NCBI RefSeq assembly: GCF_964355755.1
Contig: NC_092671.1
Span: forward strand, 27,342,070-27,406,069
Source of the DNA: Antedon mediterranea
Lineage: Eukaryota; Echinodermata; Crinoidea; Comatulida; Antedonidae
Length of the DNA stretch: 64,000 nt
Direction of reading: 5' to 3'
The notes beneath the pieces were generated by a model. It saw only the letters and a program-made list of their open reading frames with translations, ran no database searches and was not told where the DNA came from. The translations under genes were made by a program, and so were the position numbers. This document shows, one piece after another, positions 1 to 12,700 of this stretch; the first letter of the stretch is position 1, and each line of letters opens with the position of its first letter.

Positions 1-855
1 TAGTAGGCATAATGGTTTTCAATTGTTTCTTATAGCCAATTCATACTTAAGTTGGTTCCTACCCTACCCTCCAAAGTTGTTCTGCGTTTAGTTAGGGCAT
101 GTGATGTACCGTAAAGGCCCATCCTCTACTGGTTTTACAACGCTACTCATGCCAGTGAGGGAAGGGTGGTGATGTGGGTGGTTTAACTGCAATTATAAAG
201 ATGTGTACATAATATACGGCGAGTGAAAGCGCTAGCTCATTATCTGTTTAAAAAAATGTATATCCAACCTCTGCAACACAGATTGAAATGGTTGGGTTGG
301 TTGAAAAAAAAATGGATCGAATTTCTGTTATGAGTATACAGTACTTGCCTTTACGACGCCTGAGGGAATAGACACTTGTGGAACAGAGATTGGAATGTTC
401 CATTCATCGCAAATCAATACATTTGTATAAACGTATATTAAATCTATCAAATTAGTATTTTTTTTTTTTAAATCGGCCTGTCTTCAACATTATGATGCTG
501 TACTCGAGCTGTTCAACCGGTTTTCAGCCATTAAAAACAATTATCGTAGGAGGAGATAGGAAAATGCGAAGCATCCTCGTATTATCGTCTGCGGGTATTT
601 TTCAAGATGGACATCCATTAGACAGTGTATCCCGCGATCGAAAAACACCCCTATTTGGGGCAAATCGTTGAACCTAAATTCGTTTTAATCGTCAATAACT
701 AATTATCGAACTCAATTTAATTAGTAAACAGGGTTACATCTGGCGGTTAAAATCAGTACCGAAAGTACGAATCAACTTTATATACCATCGAGTAAACATT
801 CTAGAAATAACGCGCGATTTACCGAATTTTGCCCTTACGTAAATTTATATATAGA
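1..855 (-). repeat. Helitron-like non-autonomous element, copy A1 (left side cut by window start)
   Basis: Same family as the complete copy at 62577-63920 but in the opposite orientation. It ends at 855 with the reverse complement of the family 5' terminus TCTATATATAAATTTACG. The host base after it is T, so on the element strand the 5' flank is A, as expected for an A^T insertion. It holds no long ORF. Positions 1-205 match 28540-28745 inside copy C. It abuts the interior of a second copy (A2), so it looks inserted into its own kind. Helitron assignment is inferred from the ends only. Confidence 0.6.
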
Positions 856-1588
856 TACAAACGTTGAGAAGGAACTGTCAGTATAAAGTTTATTTGTATA
901 TCTAACAGTAGAGCCTACCCACAGTCTCAGTAATAAAGTTTATTTGTATATATTTTTATATTACATCTAACAGTACGAACATTCACAGTAAGAAATGTTC
1001 GATTCAAATGAAAAATAGTTAATAGGTATTTACAGTATTGTCAAAGTATTGCAAGTTTATTCTCAAAGGGCTCATAAATTTACCTACAGTACTTGTGTTA
1101 AACCAAACTCTGGCAGACTGAGAGATTGGGATGTTCCATTCATCGCAAATCAATACATTTGTATAATCGTATATTAAATCTATCAAAATAGTATTTTTTA
1201 AAGAAAATCGGCCTGTCTTCAACATTATGATGGTGTACTCTAGCTGTTCAACCGGTTTTCAGCTATTAAAAAAAATATCGTAGGAGGAGATAGAAAAATG
1301 CGAAGCCTCCTCGCATTTTTTTGGCGGGTATTTTTCAAGATGGACATCCATTAGACAGTGTATACCACGATCGGAAAACACCCCTATTTGGGGCAAATCG
1401 TTGAACCTAAATTCGTTTTAATCGTCAATAACTAATTATTTAACTCAATTTAATTAGTAAACAGGGTTACATCAGGCGGTTAAAATCAGTACCGAAAGTA
1501 CGAACCAACTTTACATACCATCGAGTGAAAATTCTAGAAGTAAGGCGCGATTTACCGAATTTTGCCCTTACGTAAATTTATATATAGA
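856..1588 (-). repeat. Helitron-like element, copy A2 (partial)
   Basis: Begins in the family interior (ACAAACGTTGAG, matching about 5247 in copy B) and runs to the terminal TATATATAGA at 1588. It is homologous over its length to the second half of A1 and to the first part of copy D. No coding capacity is seen. The abrupt start next to the end of A1 suggests A1 landed inside A2 and the rest of A2 lies before the window. Confidence 0.55.
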
Positions 1589-3645
1589 TGGTAAAATGCA
1601 TGTAGTGCCTTGTCACGAACTCCCTTTACGTATGTTTCCAAGCGGTTGAAAATACTTTAGGAACTCCCTTGTGACATAAAAGTATACACAAAAAATCCAC
1701 AAAGTTGTAAAATAACTCAAAACAAAGCTTTAATTTTAATCAACTTCAACTTTCAACAATCCAGTAAGCAGTTTAAACAACAGCTTCACAATAACTTTTA
1801 CAATCGAATATCCAACCTCTAATCTAACCTCTAATATCCAACCTTCTTCAAAATAAATGCTTCAATCAAAAATCCTCCTCTTTCCTTACAATTGTCATAC
1901 TTCCCCTTATATACAATATGTTCATAACCTTCTAGATCATTCTTATACTTCCTGGGGTACCACTAACATTTCATTTTGTTTAGCCATTTGCCAAAAGTAA
2001 AATATTTTTTTTAGTCAAATCAGTTTATCTATAGCCAAAATGGCTAAAGTCAAATTTTTTTATTTAGCCAAATGAATCGGTTTTTAGCCAACATTTAAAA
2101 TTGTTGAAATATAATGGTAACAACATTTTAGTCAATTTTTCTATGTCAACAGGGCTATACACTGTTCCCTGAACGTTTTTGTAAGGCATTGAGATAGAGA
2201 ACCATGACTAAATCGCTGTATGATTAAAAAAAATAATTTTTTTTTTTTTTATATGATCAAAACAATTGTTCAAATTGTTTTTAATCATACAGCATTCATA
2301 CAGTTATCAATTTAATAAGAAACATTTTACAGTTTTCTAAAATCCCCTGAACACTATATTACTTTTGTTTTTTTACGCATAGCTGGTCATGTTTGTGTGA
2401 CGGCTTTCATCGCATACCAGACGAAAATCGTGTCCTAGACTTCACGGTCACTCAGCGTCACCGCCGCGCAGCGGGTTAATGTTTTTAAATTGGGTATGCT
2501 CAAGAGGTGCAAACGAACACTCGTATCGTTGTTGAACGTAAGATAATATAGGCCAAAGCACAGAGTACATGTCTTTCCATCCCTCAAGGCTGCGCCGAAG
2601 CGTTTCGGTCAGGACGAGAAATTTATACCATCACGATTATTTATTTACACAACAACACAGAAGCCGGCGGCCAGCCCCACTCAGCTGTAAAAATGCATGT
2701 GTGTGTTTAGCTAAATCCCCGTTAGACTCTTCCATTTCCCGCATGTTGTTTTGTTTACTCTACTGACGCACGAGGGAAGTTTATTAAGGGTAAAATATGA
2801 AACTACATTAAATTGAAAGAGTCTAAAATGCATAACGCATACATTTTTGATTTCGATAAGATTAAGACGTCATTCATCGAAGATACTATGATGTTTCTTT
2901 TTAATCGGAAAAGTACACTCCTATCGAAAAATAGACAATCCCGGTAATTAGCCGACCGTCGACTATCGTAGTCGTTTGTGCAGCGCACAACACGTGATAG
3001 TTTGGGTAGACTTCATCATCCATGTGTCATGTAACGTCTGTCTCTCTGTGCAGTCTACCTCTGCTATCTCGATCATATTTAAATAACAAAGAGACGCCTG
3101 GTACAATGAAACAAATTGACAAAAAATGGAGCTTGAAGTAAACAACGTGATAACGAACAAAATAAATGCTTAGAGACAAATAAACCATTAGTTGGACTTT
3201 ATGCTTTCGCCAAAATGATTATTTGATTATCTATTTTACCATATGTCATCGCCAAAATGGCAAAAGTAGCTGTTTTATTTTTCGCTAATCTGGAAACGTT
3301 TTCGCCCATGGCGACTTGGCGATCGGCCAGTGCGAGCCAAGACTTCTTATTCTATTGGATTACAGTTTCTATTAATAGTAATAGGGATTTTGCAGGGAAT
3401 AAACAATAACAAATTATACAAAATTATGGAAATTTAGCTTTAGTAGCCAACGTTTCACCAACCAACCAACCAACCAACCAACCAACCAACCAAATGAAAA
3501 CTGTCAACCCGGAGAAAGTATCATAATTATTTTGATATCTATTTTTTATATAAACGATATAAATAAATATTTAACTATTTGGTCTTTTTTGTTGTAGGGG
3601 TTGAATAAACCATTTGTAATTTAAAGTATTTTTTTACTTTTACAG
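1589..3645. other. Gene-free stretch upstream of the first recognised USP37 exon
   Basis: No exon of the USP37 N-terminal part (expected upstream of the catalytic Cys box) could be recognised here. It contains AT-rich words around 'gccaaaatggc' (1978-2120, 3210-3330), a GC-rich patch ending GCAGCGGGTTAA at 2468-2479, and a CCAA microsatellite. It may be an intron of the USP37 gene or sequence before it. Confidence 0.5.
3457..3491. repeat. (CCAA)n microsatellite
   Basis: About nine uninterrupted ACCA/CCAA units, about 155 bp before the first recognised USP37 exon. Confidence 0.9.
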
Positions 3646-3774
3646 ATTTGCCAATCTAGGCAACACATGTTACATGAATGCAATACTTCAATCTTTATTT
3701 AGTCTGCACACATTCGTAAATGATGTACTCAACACAGACATTTACCGAGAAGTGCCTAGGGGAAGTTTATACAA
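3646..3774 (+). CDS. USP37: USP37 exon: catalytic Cys box
   Basis: Acceptor tttttacttttacag ends at 3645; donor gtaagt starts at 3775. The first base completes a Gly-type codon, then [18 protein letters not shown] follows. The nucleophilic Cys is TGT at 3668-3670. The exon ends two bases into a Lys codon that is completed by the exon at 8607. Confidence 0.93.
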
Positions 3775-6700
3775 GTAAGTAAAAAGTGCATCGCCAAGTA
3801 ATCTTAATTTACACTCACACTACCAGATTTCTGTGGCCGTATTCACCAATCACATTTAATTGAGATATTTCCCTTAAATATTAAGTATTTCACTTTAATA
3901 ACTCAATAAATATTTAAATATTCACTTAGATAGGGGATTTTTTTAATTTTAAAGGTAAGTTTTTCCCTTAGCCTAAAGTGTGAATGGTTAATACGGCTAC
4001 TGCTTCCAAAAAAGTGGCTTTCTAGTTTCAAGTAGGAACACACCGGAATAGATTCTTCATTTAATTGGAGGATTGTGGGTCACATGATATTTAATAACTA
4101 CTCTGCTCCATTTAATTGGATTCTTGCGTCACAGTGATCATGTGATGATGTAACAGTTCAATTTTAAGACTAGTTATTGAATATCATGTGACAAATATAA
4201 AAACAATAATTATTTGTAAACTGAATTAAAAACTGATAGAAGACTCGCCAATTAAACCACATGTGGATGCTTGCATGAATTTACTAATACTGTTTTCCAG
4301 CCAATTGTACTTCATATTATACTTTACTTAGATTTTTTATTTTACTAGAGGGTGAGCTCGCTCCGCTTTCACTCGATTTTAAACAAAATGTCTTATCATC
4401 AGATCTCCCTATGTAATCCTAATACTTTTCCCCACAATATATTCCGATGCTTTATGGTGTATATTAAATTGGATCTTTATTAATTTGCAGTATAATTCTT
4501 ATTTTCCTTCACACGCCCGGTCCGATCCAAAAATAAACAAAAAACTAAAATGGCTATAGCCACTAACGGCCATACTTAGTTGAAACCAGGAAGTTGCAAG
4601 GTGAACATGTGAACTTATCGTGAACCCGGAAATTACTTCGACCCGCGTACAATTGAAATTGAATTGAAAATACTAGATGGTACGGTCGCTTCGCTCGCGT
4701 ACCATCTAGGTCGTGCCCACAGATGGTTCTCAAATACATAGTAATTTCAGCGTAAAAAAACTGGCGATTTCAAATGTACGTACTGCATGACTATAAAACA
4801 TTGTCGTTTACAGAAACAAATAAATAGACACAATGATTTATGTAGTCAACCAAATCAACCAAAATTAGCACCCTGGGAATTACTTCCAAAAGGTAAACTT
4901 GTCACAAAATGAGTCCAAATGTTTGATTTGGACTCATTTAAACAAACCCAATTTGTGTTTTGTATCTAACATTAGGGTTGAGGGTTGGGGATGAGGATAG
5001 ATACAAAGATGAACAATGTTTTAATATATTCTTTTTATTAAATTATTCTTTATATTTCTTTATTATCCACTAAGTAACGAAATATTTTTTTATAATAAGC
5101 CTATAAATAATATACCACTAAATAGAGTAAAACATTTAAAGAATTAATAACTGTTAAAATTGTCACTGTCATAGTCAATTTAAATAGTAAAGTACATGTA
5201 ACAAAACACCACTACGACGTTTATATTTTTTTGTAATTATTAATTAATACAAACGTTGAGAAGCAACTGTCCGTAATAAAGTATTATATTATTATGTGTT
5301 TATAATCTAAAATTAGGGGATACCCACACTCACAGTAATAAAGTTTATTTGTATATTTGTTTATATTATATCTAACAGTACCAACACACACAATAAGAAA
5401 TTTGCGATTCAAATGGCGATCAAAAGTGGTTAATACCTATTTACAGTATTGTATAGCATTGCAATACCAGGGCATCACGTATGCAAAACCCAGGAGAGCA
5501 ACAAATCGCTCTCCTCAAATCACCGAGGAGAGCAATTCGCTCTCCTTGCAAAAATTTTAAATCGCTCTCCTCAAATGTTTATGTAAATATGTAAAAAAAT
5601 TACAATGTTTGAATTTGACCACAAAAGTAAAATTCTATTGGTTTTGCTACCAAAAAAAAATTATTAGCGCACACTGCCGCTATAATCTATTATATTATAA
5701 TCTATAAATCTTTTATTAATAAATACAGGGCTGAAAATTAACCTTTAAACCATAGTGGCCAGCAGGGCCAGTTGAAGTTGAAGGATGGTCGCCCTTATTA
5801 AAAATGGCTGGCCCTTATTAATTTTGTGTACATTTTTTTTTTGCCCAAGGGAATTTATCCCCACCCCTCCCAATTAATTATATCATTTATTACTTTTGAT
5901 AATTAAATTACTCTCCCCAAAATTCCTCCCTCCCCCACTCCACTCCCCTCCCACACCCACATTCACACACAATATTTTCCGTGGGGATCGTCATTGAAAA
6001 AAATCAATCCAATTTTTTGTATGGTCTAGATTGGGTTTCAGGAGCCTGCCTGGAGAATCCTGACCAACATGTCTTTAGCCTAGGCCTAGCTTTTCTAGCC
6101 TAGCTTGTTGGCCTACAACCTGTATTTCATAAATTATACAATTCTAACATGCAATAGCCATTAAAATATTGATAATAAGTTACAAAGTATCATTTTAAAA
6201 TAATTAAGAAAGATATTTAATCGTGTTTACATGTGTCACACATGCACGCACAATTTGGGGAGAGCTACCTTCCTTCTAGAAGATGATGACGTCACACATC
6301 AGCACGTGTTTTGAGGAGGATTTGAGTGACCAAAATTGGTTGGAACTTTTGAAGAAATAATCCATCAATGACTAATGACATAATTAAAGCAACTAAGTTT
6401 TTAAATAATAAACATTATATTTAGGCCTCCTATTAATGTTTCCTTTTAAAATTAAATATATTTTATAAACTCGTTCCATAAAAACATGCAGTAAGCATAA
6501 AAGGAACAATTATTGGTTGCTGTAAAGGAGGTATTTCTATGACACCGTACTGGATGCACTATGAGGCGATGAAGTAAACTCGTCCTTGAATGCAGGCAGG
6601 GGAATCCACTTGTTTGGTACCTAACCTCGCACTGTGAGATGGAGCGTGATTAATTGCTCTCCTTGAAGGTTGTTGATCGCGCTTGCGATCCTTAAAAAAA

Positions 6701-9700
6701 CGAGGGACTGCTTGTAGCTTTTCCATCATATCGGGAGATTACACACGTCACGTGTATACAAAAGTTGTACGTCCGGTCGGCCTTGTGTTTTATTAGTAGA
6801 CTAGATAGCTAGCTAGCTAGACTCTGTTGTTGTTTACTTTGCTTCGTCGTCGTCGAGTATCACTCCGCCGCCTTCTCGAGCTTTTATAATTTATGATTAT
6901 CGATTGTCTAGGCCTGTCATTGTAAGCGTTTTTCACATTTTTAACTTTTAAAAATCCACGTGTTTTTAGGCCTCTTGACAGAAAAATCAACACTGTCAAA
7001 AGCTAGGCTCTATTTTGAAAATTAAGGAGCGCGATAAATTGCTCTCCTCGAAGCCTGTTGAGGAGCGCGGAGGAGCGCGGTCGCGCAGGCGCTCCTTATA
7101 AATGATGCCCTGCAATACTATTTATGTTTATTCTCTAAGGGCCCATAAATTTACCTACTTGTGTTAAACCATGGAGGTATGCAAGCATGGTTAAACCAAA
7201 TATTTTGGAATGTTCCATTCATTGCAAATCAATACATTTGTATAAACGTATATTAAATCTATCAAAATAGTATTTTTTAAATAAAATCGGCCTGTCTTCA
7301 ACATTATGATACTGTACTCGAGCTGTTCAACCAGTTTTCAGCCATTAAAAACAATTATCGTAGGAGGAGATAGGAAAATGCGAATCATCCTCGTATTATT
7401 TTATGCGGGTTTTTTTCAAGATGGACATGCATTAGACTGTATACCACGATCAGAAAACACCCCTATTTGGGGCAAATCGTTGAACCTAAATTTGTTTTAA
7501 TTGTCAATAACTAATTATCGAACTCAATTTAATTAGTAAACAGGGTTACATCAGATGGTTAAAATCAGTATCGAAAGTACGAACCAACTTTATATACTAT
7601 AGAGTAAAAATTCTAGAAATAACGCGCGATTTACCGAATTTTGCTCTTATGTAAATTTATATATAGATACTGATGAAATCAAAAATGTTGTTTAAAAAAT
7701 AAAAACCAATTTATAATATCTTCCTAAGGTAGAAATATGGAACAATAGCGTAGTACTGAAAACTAATGTTATCAAATCTACGTTTCGCGGTACATCTAAG
7801 ATAGATAAGGTATCCAAGGCAGAGATTTATACGAAGTTTTTCCATTGTGCTCGCCTATGTCAGAATTAACCATAATTTATAATAGATATAAGGAGTAGCT
7901 GATTCACTGAGTTTACAGCAATGTATTTTGCTTAAGCTGCCCCTGCATAGCATATTTCATCTCTTGCTGTATTGTATGTTATGATATATATATTTTAAAG
8001 ATGTATTGTCCCTTGAAACACAAAAAATGAATGAAATATTCTAAATTTAAATTGGCCATATCAAAGTAATATTAAAGTTATTAAAAAAAAAAATTCAAAA
8101 ATTTGAGCCAAAAACAACAATTTAACGTAATTAACAGGTAAATTAGTTTGATTACATTTCATCTGGAAATTGTCGCGAGCAAAAGTAAACAAAGATTTCA
8201 AACCACGAGTACGCATTATGCATGATGCTAATTAGGATTGTTTACAACTCGTCACGGTTGAGAAGGTGTTTTCACACAGATCGTGAGGAAGTTTTATGAT
8301 TATGCATACAGATTAGCCAAACAAGTACGTTGCATTATGAGATGTTTTGATCAAAAACTTTGACTGGAAGTCAAAGTTATTTTTTGAACAAAAAAACCTC
8401 TGTATTTCAGTTAAACAATTTTTTTTTCGACTAATTTTTTGTGAAAGTTTATAACTATTATGATACTTCAAAATGACCTACTTTTTTTCGAAATCTTTTT
8501 AAAAAAAATTTTTGGGGAATTAGTTAAAGGGACAATACATCTTTAACTTTACCTGAGTTATTTATTATATAACAGTATTATTTATAAATTATTTTCTACA
8601 TTTTAGGGCAGTTTGTCAATTGTTAAATGCCAAAGGTAAAAATAGAGGAAATGAAGAAATTCAGCAGAAATTATTAGCTCTTAAAGGTGCTATTTCAAGT
8701 ACTGCTACTCGGTTCTCAGGAAACCTGCAGCATGTAAGTCAAAACATTGGCCAACCACCACAACATGCTAGCCCTCCTAACTTGCAGAGTAGGCTACAGA
8801 CATTGTCATCTGAAACACCATCACACACCTAATTAACGCACTTAAATTCAGTCAACTTCTACACACCAAGATACAAACAGAATGTTTTGAAGAGTGCAAT
8901 TTGTAGCACACCTACAAACAAACTCACATTTCCACTCCATTTTAATCAAGATGATTTTAATAGCTACTTAGGGCAAAATTACAATATAACCCGCTGAATA
9001 GAATTCGATCCAACTCGGCCAAAAAGTAATCGGCCCCAATAAAGTATGGAACGCAAAAACCGAAGCGAATTGATAAAAGAATTTTAAATAGATTATTTTT
9101 TATAAACATTTTTATTTTACTGTTGTCTACAGTAATAATATCTAACTAGTATATCTAAGAATATTTTGATTCATTCATCCTTGTAATGTATCAAAATATA
9201 TAGCCTAGGCCTAACTAACAACTATTAATATAGATAAATACTACTTATCAATTAAAAGAAAAACGACAGAGTATGTTATAATTTATATTGAATTTTCCGT
9301 TTTATTTGTCTATAGCTAGGCCTATGTGTAGGCCTAACCTTAACTAATCCTGCCATTTATTATAGGCCTGATGCGTTCAATACTTTAATGTGGCCGAGTT
9401 GACTGAATAGTATTTAGCCATTGGACGTGAGGCCGAGTTTGTTTGAGGCCGTGATGATGTGAGGCCGAGTTGACTTGGGGCCAAGTTGACTTTGGGCCGA
9501 CTTGGCGTGGGGCCGAGTTGACTTTGGGCCAACTTGGCGTGGGGCCAACTTGACTTTGGCCGAGACGGTTTAGGGCCAAGTTGGATCGAATTATATTCAG
9601 CGGGTAAAAAAAAATTGTAATTATTGTAGTTCAATTTGGATTTTGTATAGGATGCACATGAATTTCTCGAACAATGTCTAGATCAGCTGAAAGAGGATGT

Positions 9701-12700
9701 GTTAAAATTGAACCAAAATTCTGCATCCTTAAAAGACGTTGAGAACACAAGACTTCTGGGACAAGATGAGCTTGATGAACAGAACACGCCCTACCCTTGT
9801 GCAATATCACAAAATTTTCAGTTTACAGTCCTCCACTCAATACAGTGCAACAAATGTAAGGATGTCATTACCAAGACTGAAACATACAATGATATTTCCC
9901 TAGACGTACCAAGACCAAGAAAGTAAGTTAATGTTATACGGGCGGCCAATATGACCCAAATTAAATTGATAGCCTCATTTCAGGGTACAATATATTGAGA
10001 ATTTTTCGTCGGTTTTTGCTGAAAAATAAAAAAATTAAACTGGTTTTAGTTATACTAAAGACCACATTGCAGCATGTTTTTTGCTCAAAATAAAACCATT
10101 TTTCGTTATCAGTTGTCTGTAGTTGGTTGTGTAATGACATTATTATCTATAGAGATAACGTTTGTACCAGTCAATTCTGAAATAATGTCAAATTGAGACC
10201 ACAATTGTGTTGCAGCTAAAAATTACTCCACAGAAACCATTCTTTAGAATTGAGACCTAAAAAAATTGGTTTTTTAAAACCCAATTTTTATTAGTAGGGC
10301 CATTTCTAGTGCCACAGAAAAAGCTGGTTTTCAAAAAACTATTTCAAAAGACTGTTTCCGTGCCAGCAGAAAGAGGGAGGTCCCTAGTGGTCAACATGTC
10401 AGGTATTTTACTCTGTAAACAAAGTGGAAGGTTATCACCATCATTTGGGACAATTCCCACTATTATAATATGTCCATGATTTTTTCATGTTAGAAATTGT
10501 TTTAAATTATTTTTTATTAGCTATATTCCATTCATCAATTTCAGAAATTCCAATTTAAGAATCTCAATACAAACTGCTTTAGACCAGTTTTTCCAACCAG
10601 AGTCATTAGAATATGCTTGTGAATGTGGCTGCAAAGAGGCTACCGTTACGCATTCTCTTTCCAAACTTCCAAGGTATGTAAAATTGTTTTCTGATGTTGC
10701 CATAGCGCCTAATGTTGCGAAATCTCTAAGCGCAGTACATATTAATGCGCCGGTCATTTTTGGATCAAACACATACAGAAACATACTCCCATAATGCAGC
10801 GAGTAATCGGCACAAAGTTATGTCTTGACCTTACCACCTGGATGGAGAAAGACAAAATGTAAGTAAAGTGCCTTGCTAAAAGATACAAACAATGCAACAA
10901 AACCCACAATCAATAATCCAACATACTGCGCCACACATCCTTAAATAATTGAACCTCAAAAACATGAAAAATGAAGGATAATAAAATCAGACTATGAATG
11001 TAGGCTATTTTGCAGTTTTAATAAAGTTATTCACTTCTGTGGAAAAAAAATAATGATTTCATTTCTAAATAGAAAAAATAAACAGTTAATTTTAAACGAA
11101 AACCCAGTCTGGTGTACTTTTTGTTGTTGAACAAAACACTTTTTTTTTCAAGGAGACAATATATCTTTAAATGAGAAGATACTGTAAAGCCCAAAATAGT
11201 GGGTTACGCACATATTTAATAAGCTCTTAGATAATGAACACCCCCATAATTAATGTACTTTACCAAATTATTGTTGTTTCTACAAAATAACAAACAGACG
11301 CGATGCCGGCCGGATGAATCTCTATGGTGGTGGAGAGAATGGCGATGGTATTTTTGTTGTTTGCTACACACCACAAGCTAGGCTTACGCACATAGAATAA
11401 TTACTTTATGGACACATTACAACTTATATGATTTAATGGAAAACGGATTCGTCAAGCAAGTTCACTATACATTTCATAAAAAATTACCTATGAAATGTCA
11501 AAAGCTTTTTTATTCCAATTCGAACATTATTTTAGTGATCAATCCCCCCACGGCGCCACGCCTGTTGATCGCTGTGAGGAGGAATTTCATCATTGTTTTG
11601 AGCGAGGCAGCGCAGGTTGAGTAGGGCCTAGCTAGCATTTTCGGTCAGTTGCAATTTATTTTAATGGTTAATTATACCTGAACAAACAATATAAACAATA
11701 ATCGGTGTTTGTAAATGTTTCAAAGAATGCACAAGTTTATCGTAACTATTTTATTTTCATTTTTCCCATATTTAGGTTAGGCCTGGCTAACTAAGCCTAG
11801 GCCTGATCAACTGTAAACAACATCGTTGGGAATTTCGCAAAATGTTTGGCTTTACAGTATACACGATTTTTTGCTGGATCATTATAAAAAAGAATGATTT
11901 AAAAAAATGTTTCGATTCTTTTTAGGGTTATGATTCTTCAATTGAAGCGTTACAGCTATGTGAACTCCGCCCAAAAACTATGCCGAACTATAGACATTCC
12001 AGCCTATGTGTCACTAGCTCGGCATTGCACCAGTGAAAGCAAGTTGGCATATCCATCCGTCCAAAGTCTATCTAAAAATGTTGCTGGGTAAGTATAACCT
12101 CCCAACTTGGAAAAATTAAATATCAGAGATATGTCCAAACTATAGAGGGTTCTATATATTTGGGAAATAACCCAACCATAGAGGGTGCTATTATTTTACA
12201 TAAATTGATTATAAACATCTTGCAGACCAATTAGTATGATTTCTGTTATCTTTTCTTTATCAAGAGTAGTAGAATTTATAAATGTATACAGATATTGGGG
12301 TATTTTGTTTTGGGAGAGCTACCGTTATCAGGAGACCTTGTACTATGACATTTCACTTCATTTTGTTTTAATTTGCCGTTCATACACCGATCGATACCTT
12401 CCACACAATATCTCAAACATGTTCTACAAGGTCATCACTTTAATCCACAGAAAAAACAGAATAGTATCACTTTGCAGATTTATTTATTTATTTATATTAT
12501 TAACTGAAGCAACATTGCATTTCATAAACGTGTGAAAATGAACAATCCCATAACAAAAAGTCTTAGTAGATATAGCTCTATATCTATTAGCCTTATAAGT
12601 TATCGCCTTAATAGATATAGCTCTATTACCTATTAAGGTACCTACTAATAAGTAGATTTTAGGCAGATTTTAGATAGGTCCTAATAGGTTTTACCTCATT

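Larger units (their letters stand above)
4345..7886 (-). repeat. Helitron-like family F, copy F1, interrupted by copy B
   Basis: F1 consists of 4345-4672 and 7668-7886, about 547 bp once the insertion is removed. On the element strand it starts TCTATTATAAATTATGG and ends with a GTGAAAGCGG..GCTCAC stem followed by CTCTAG. Flanks are A (5') and T (3'), without target duplication. The halves match 46199-46827 as one contiguous block, which proves the interruption. No coding capacity. Confidence 0.65.

Noticed and set aside
2440-2482. piggyBac-type end (GCAGCGGGTTAA)
   Set aside because: No partner end or second TTAA-flanked copy could be found.
8734-8832. Extension of USP37 exon 2 to the stop at 8830-8832
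   Set aside because: A perfect donor at 8734 joins exactly to DAHEFLEQ at 9651, restoring the conserved order; the extension has no similarity to USP37.
9377-9634. Two overlapping minus-strand ORFs rich in Pro/Ser/Gly-Pro repeats
   Set aside because: They are read from the 15-17-bp internal repeats and right terminal repeat of the TIR element at 8990-9604.
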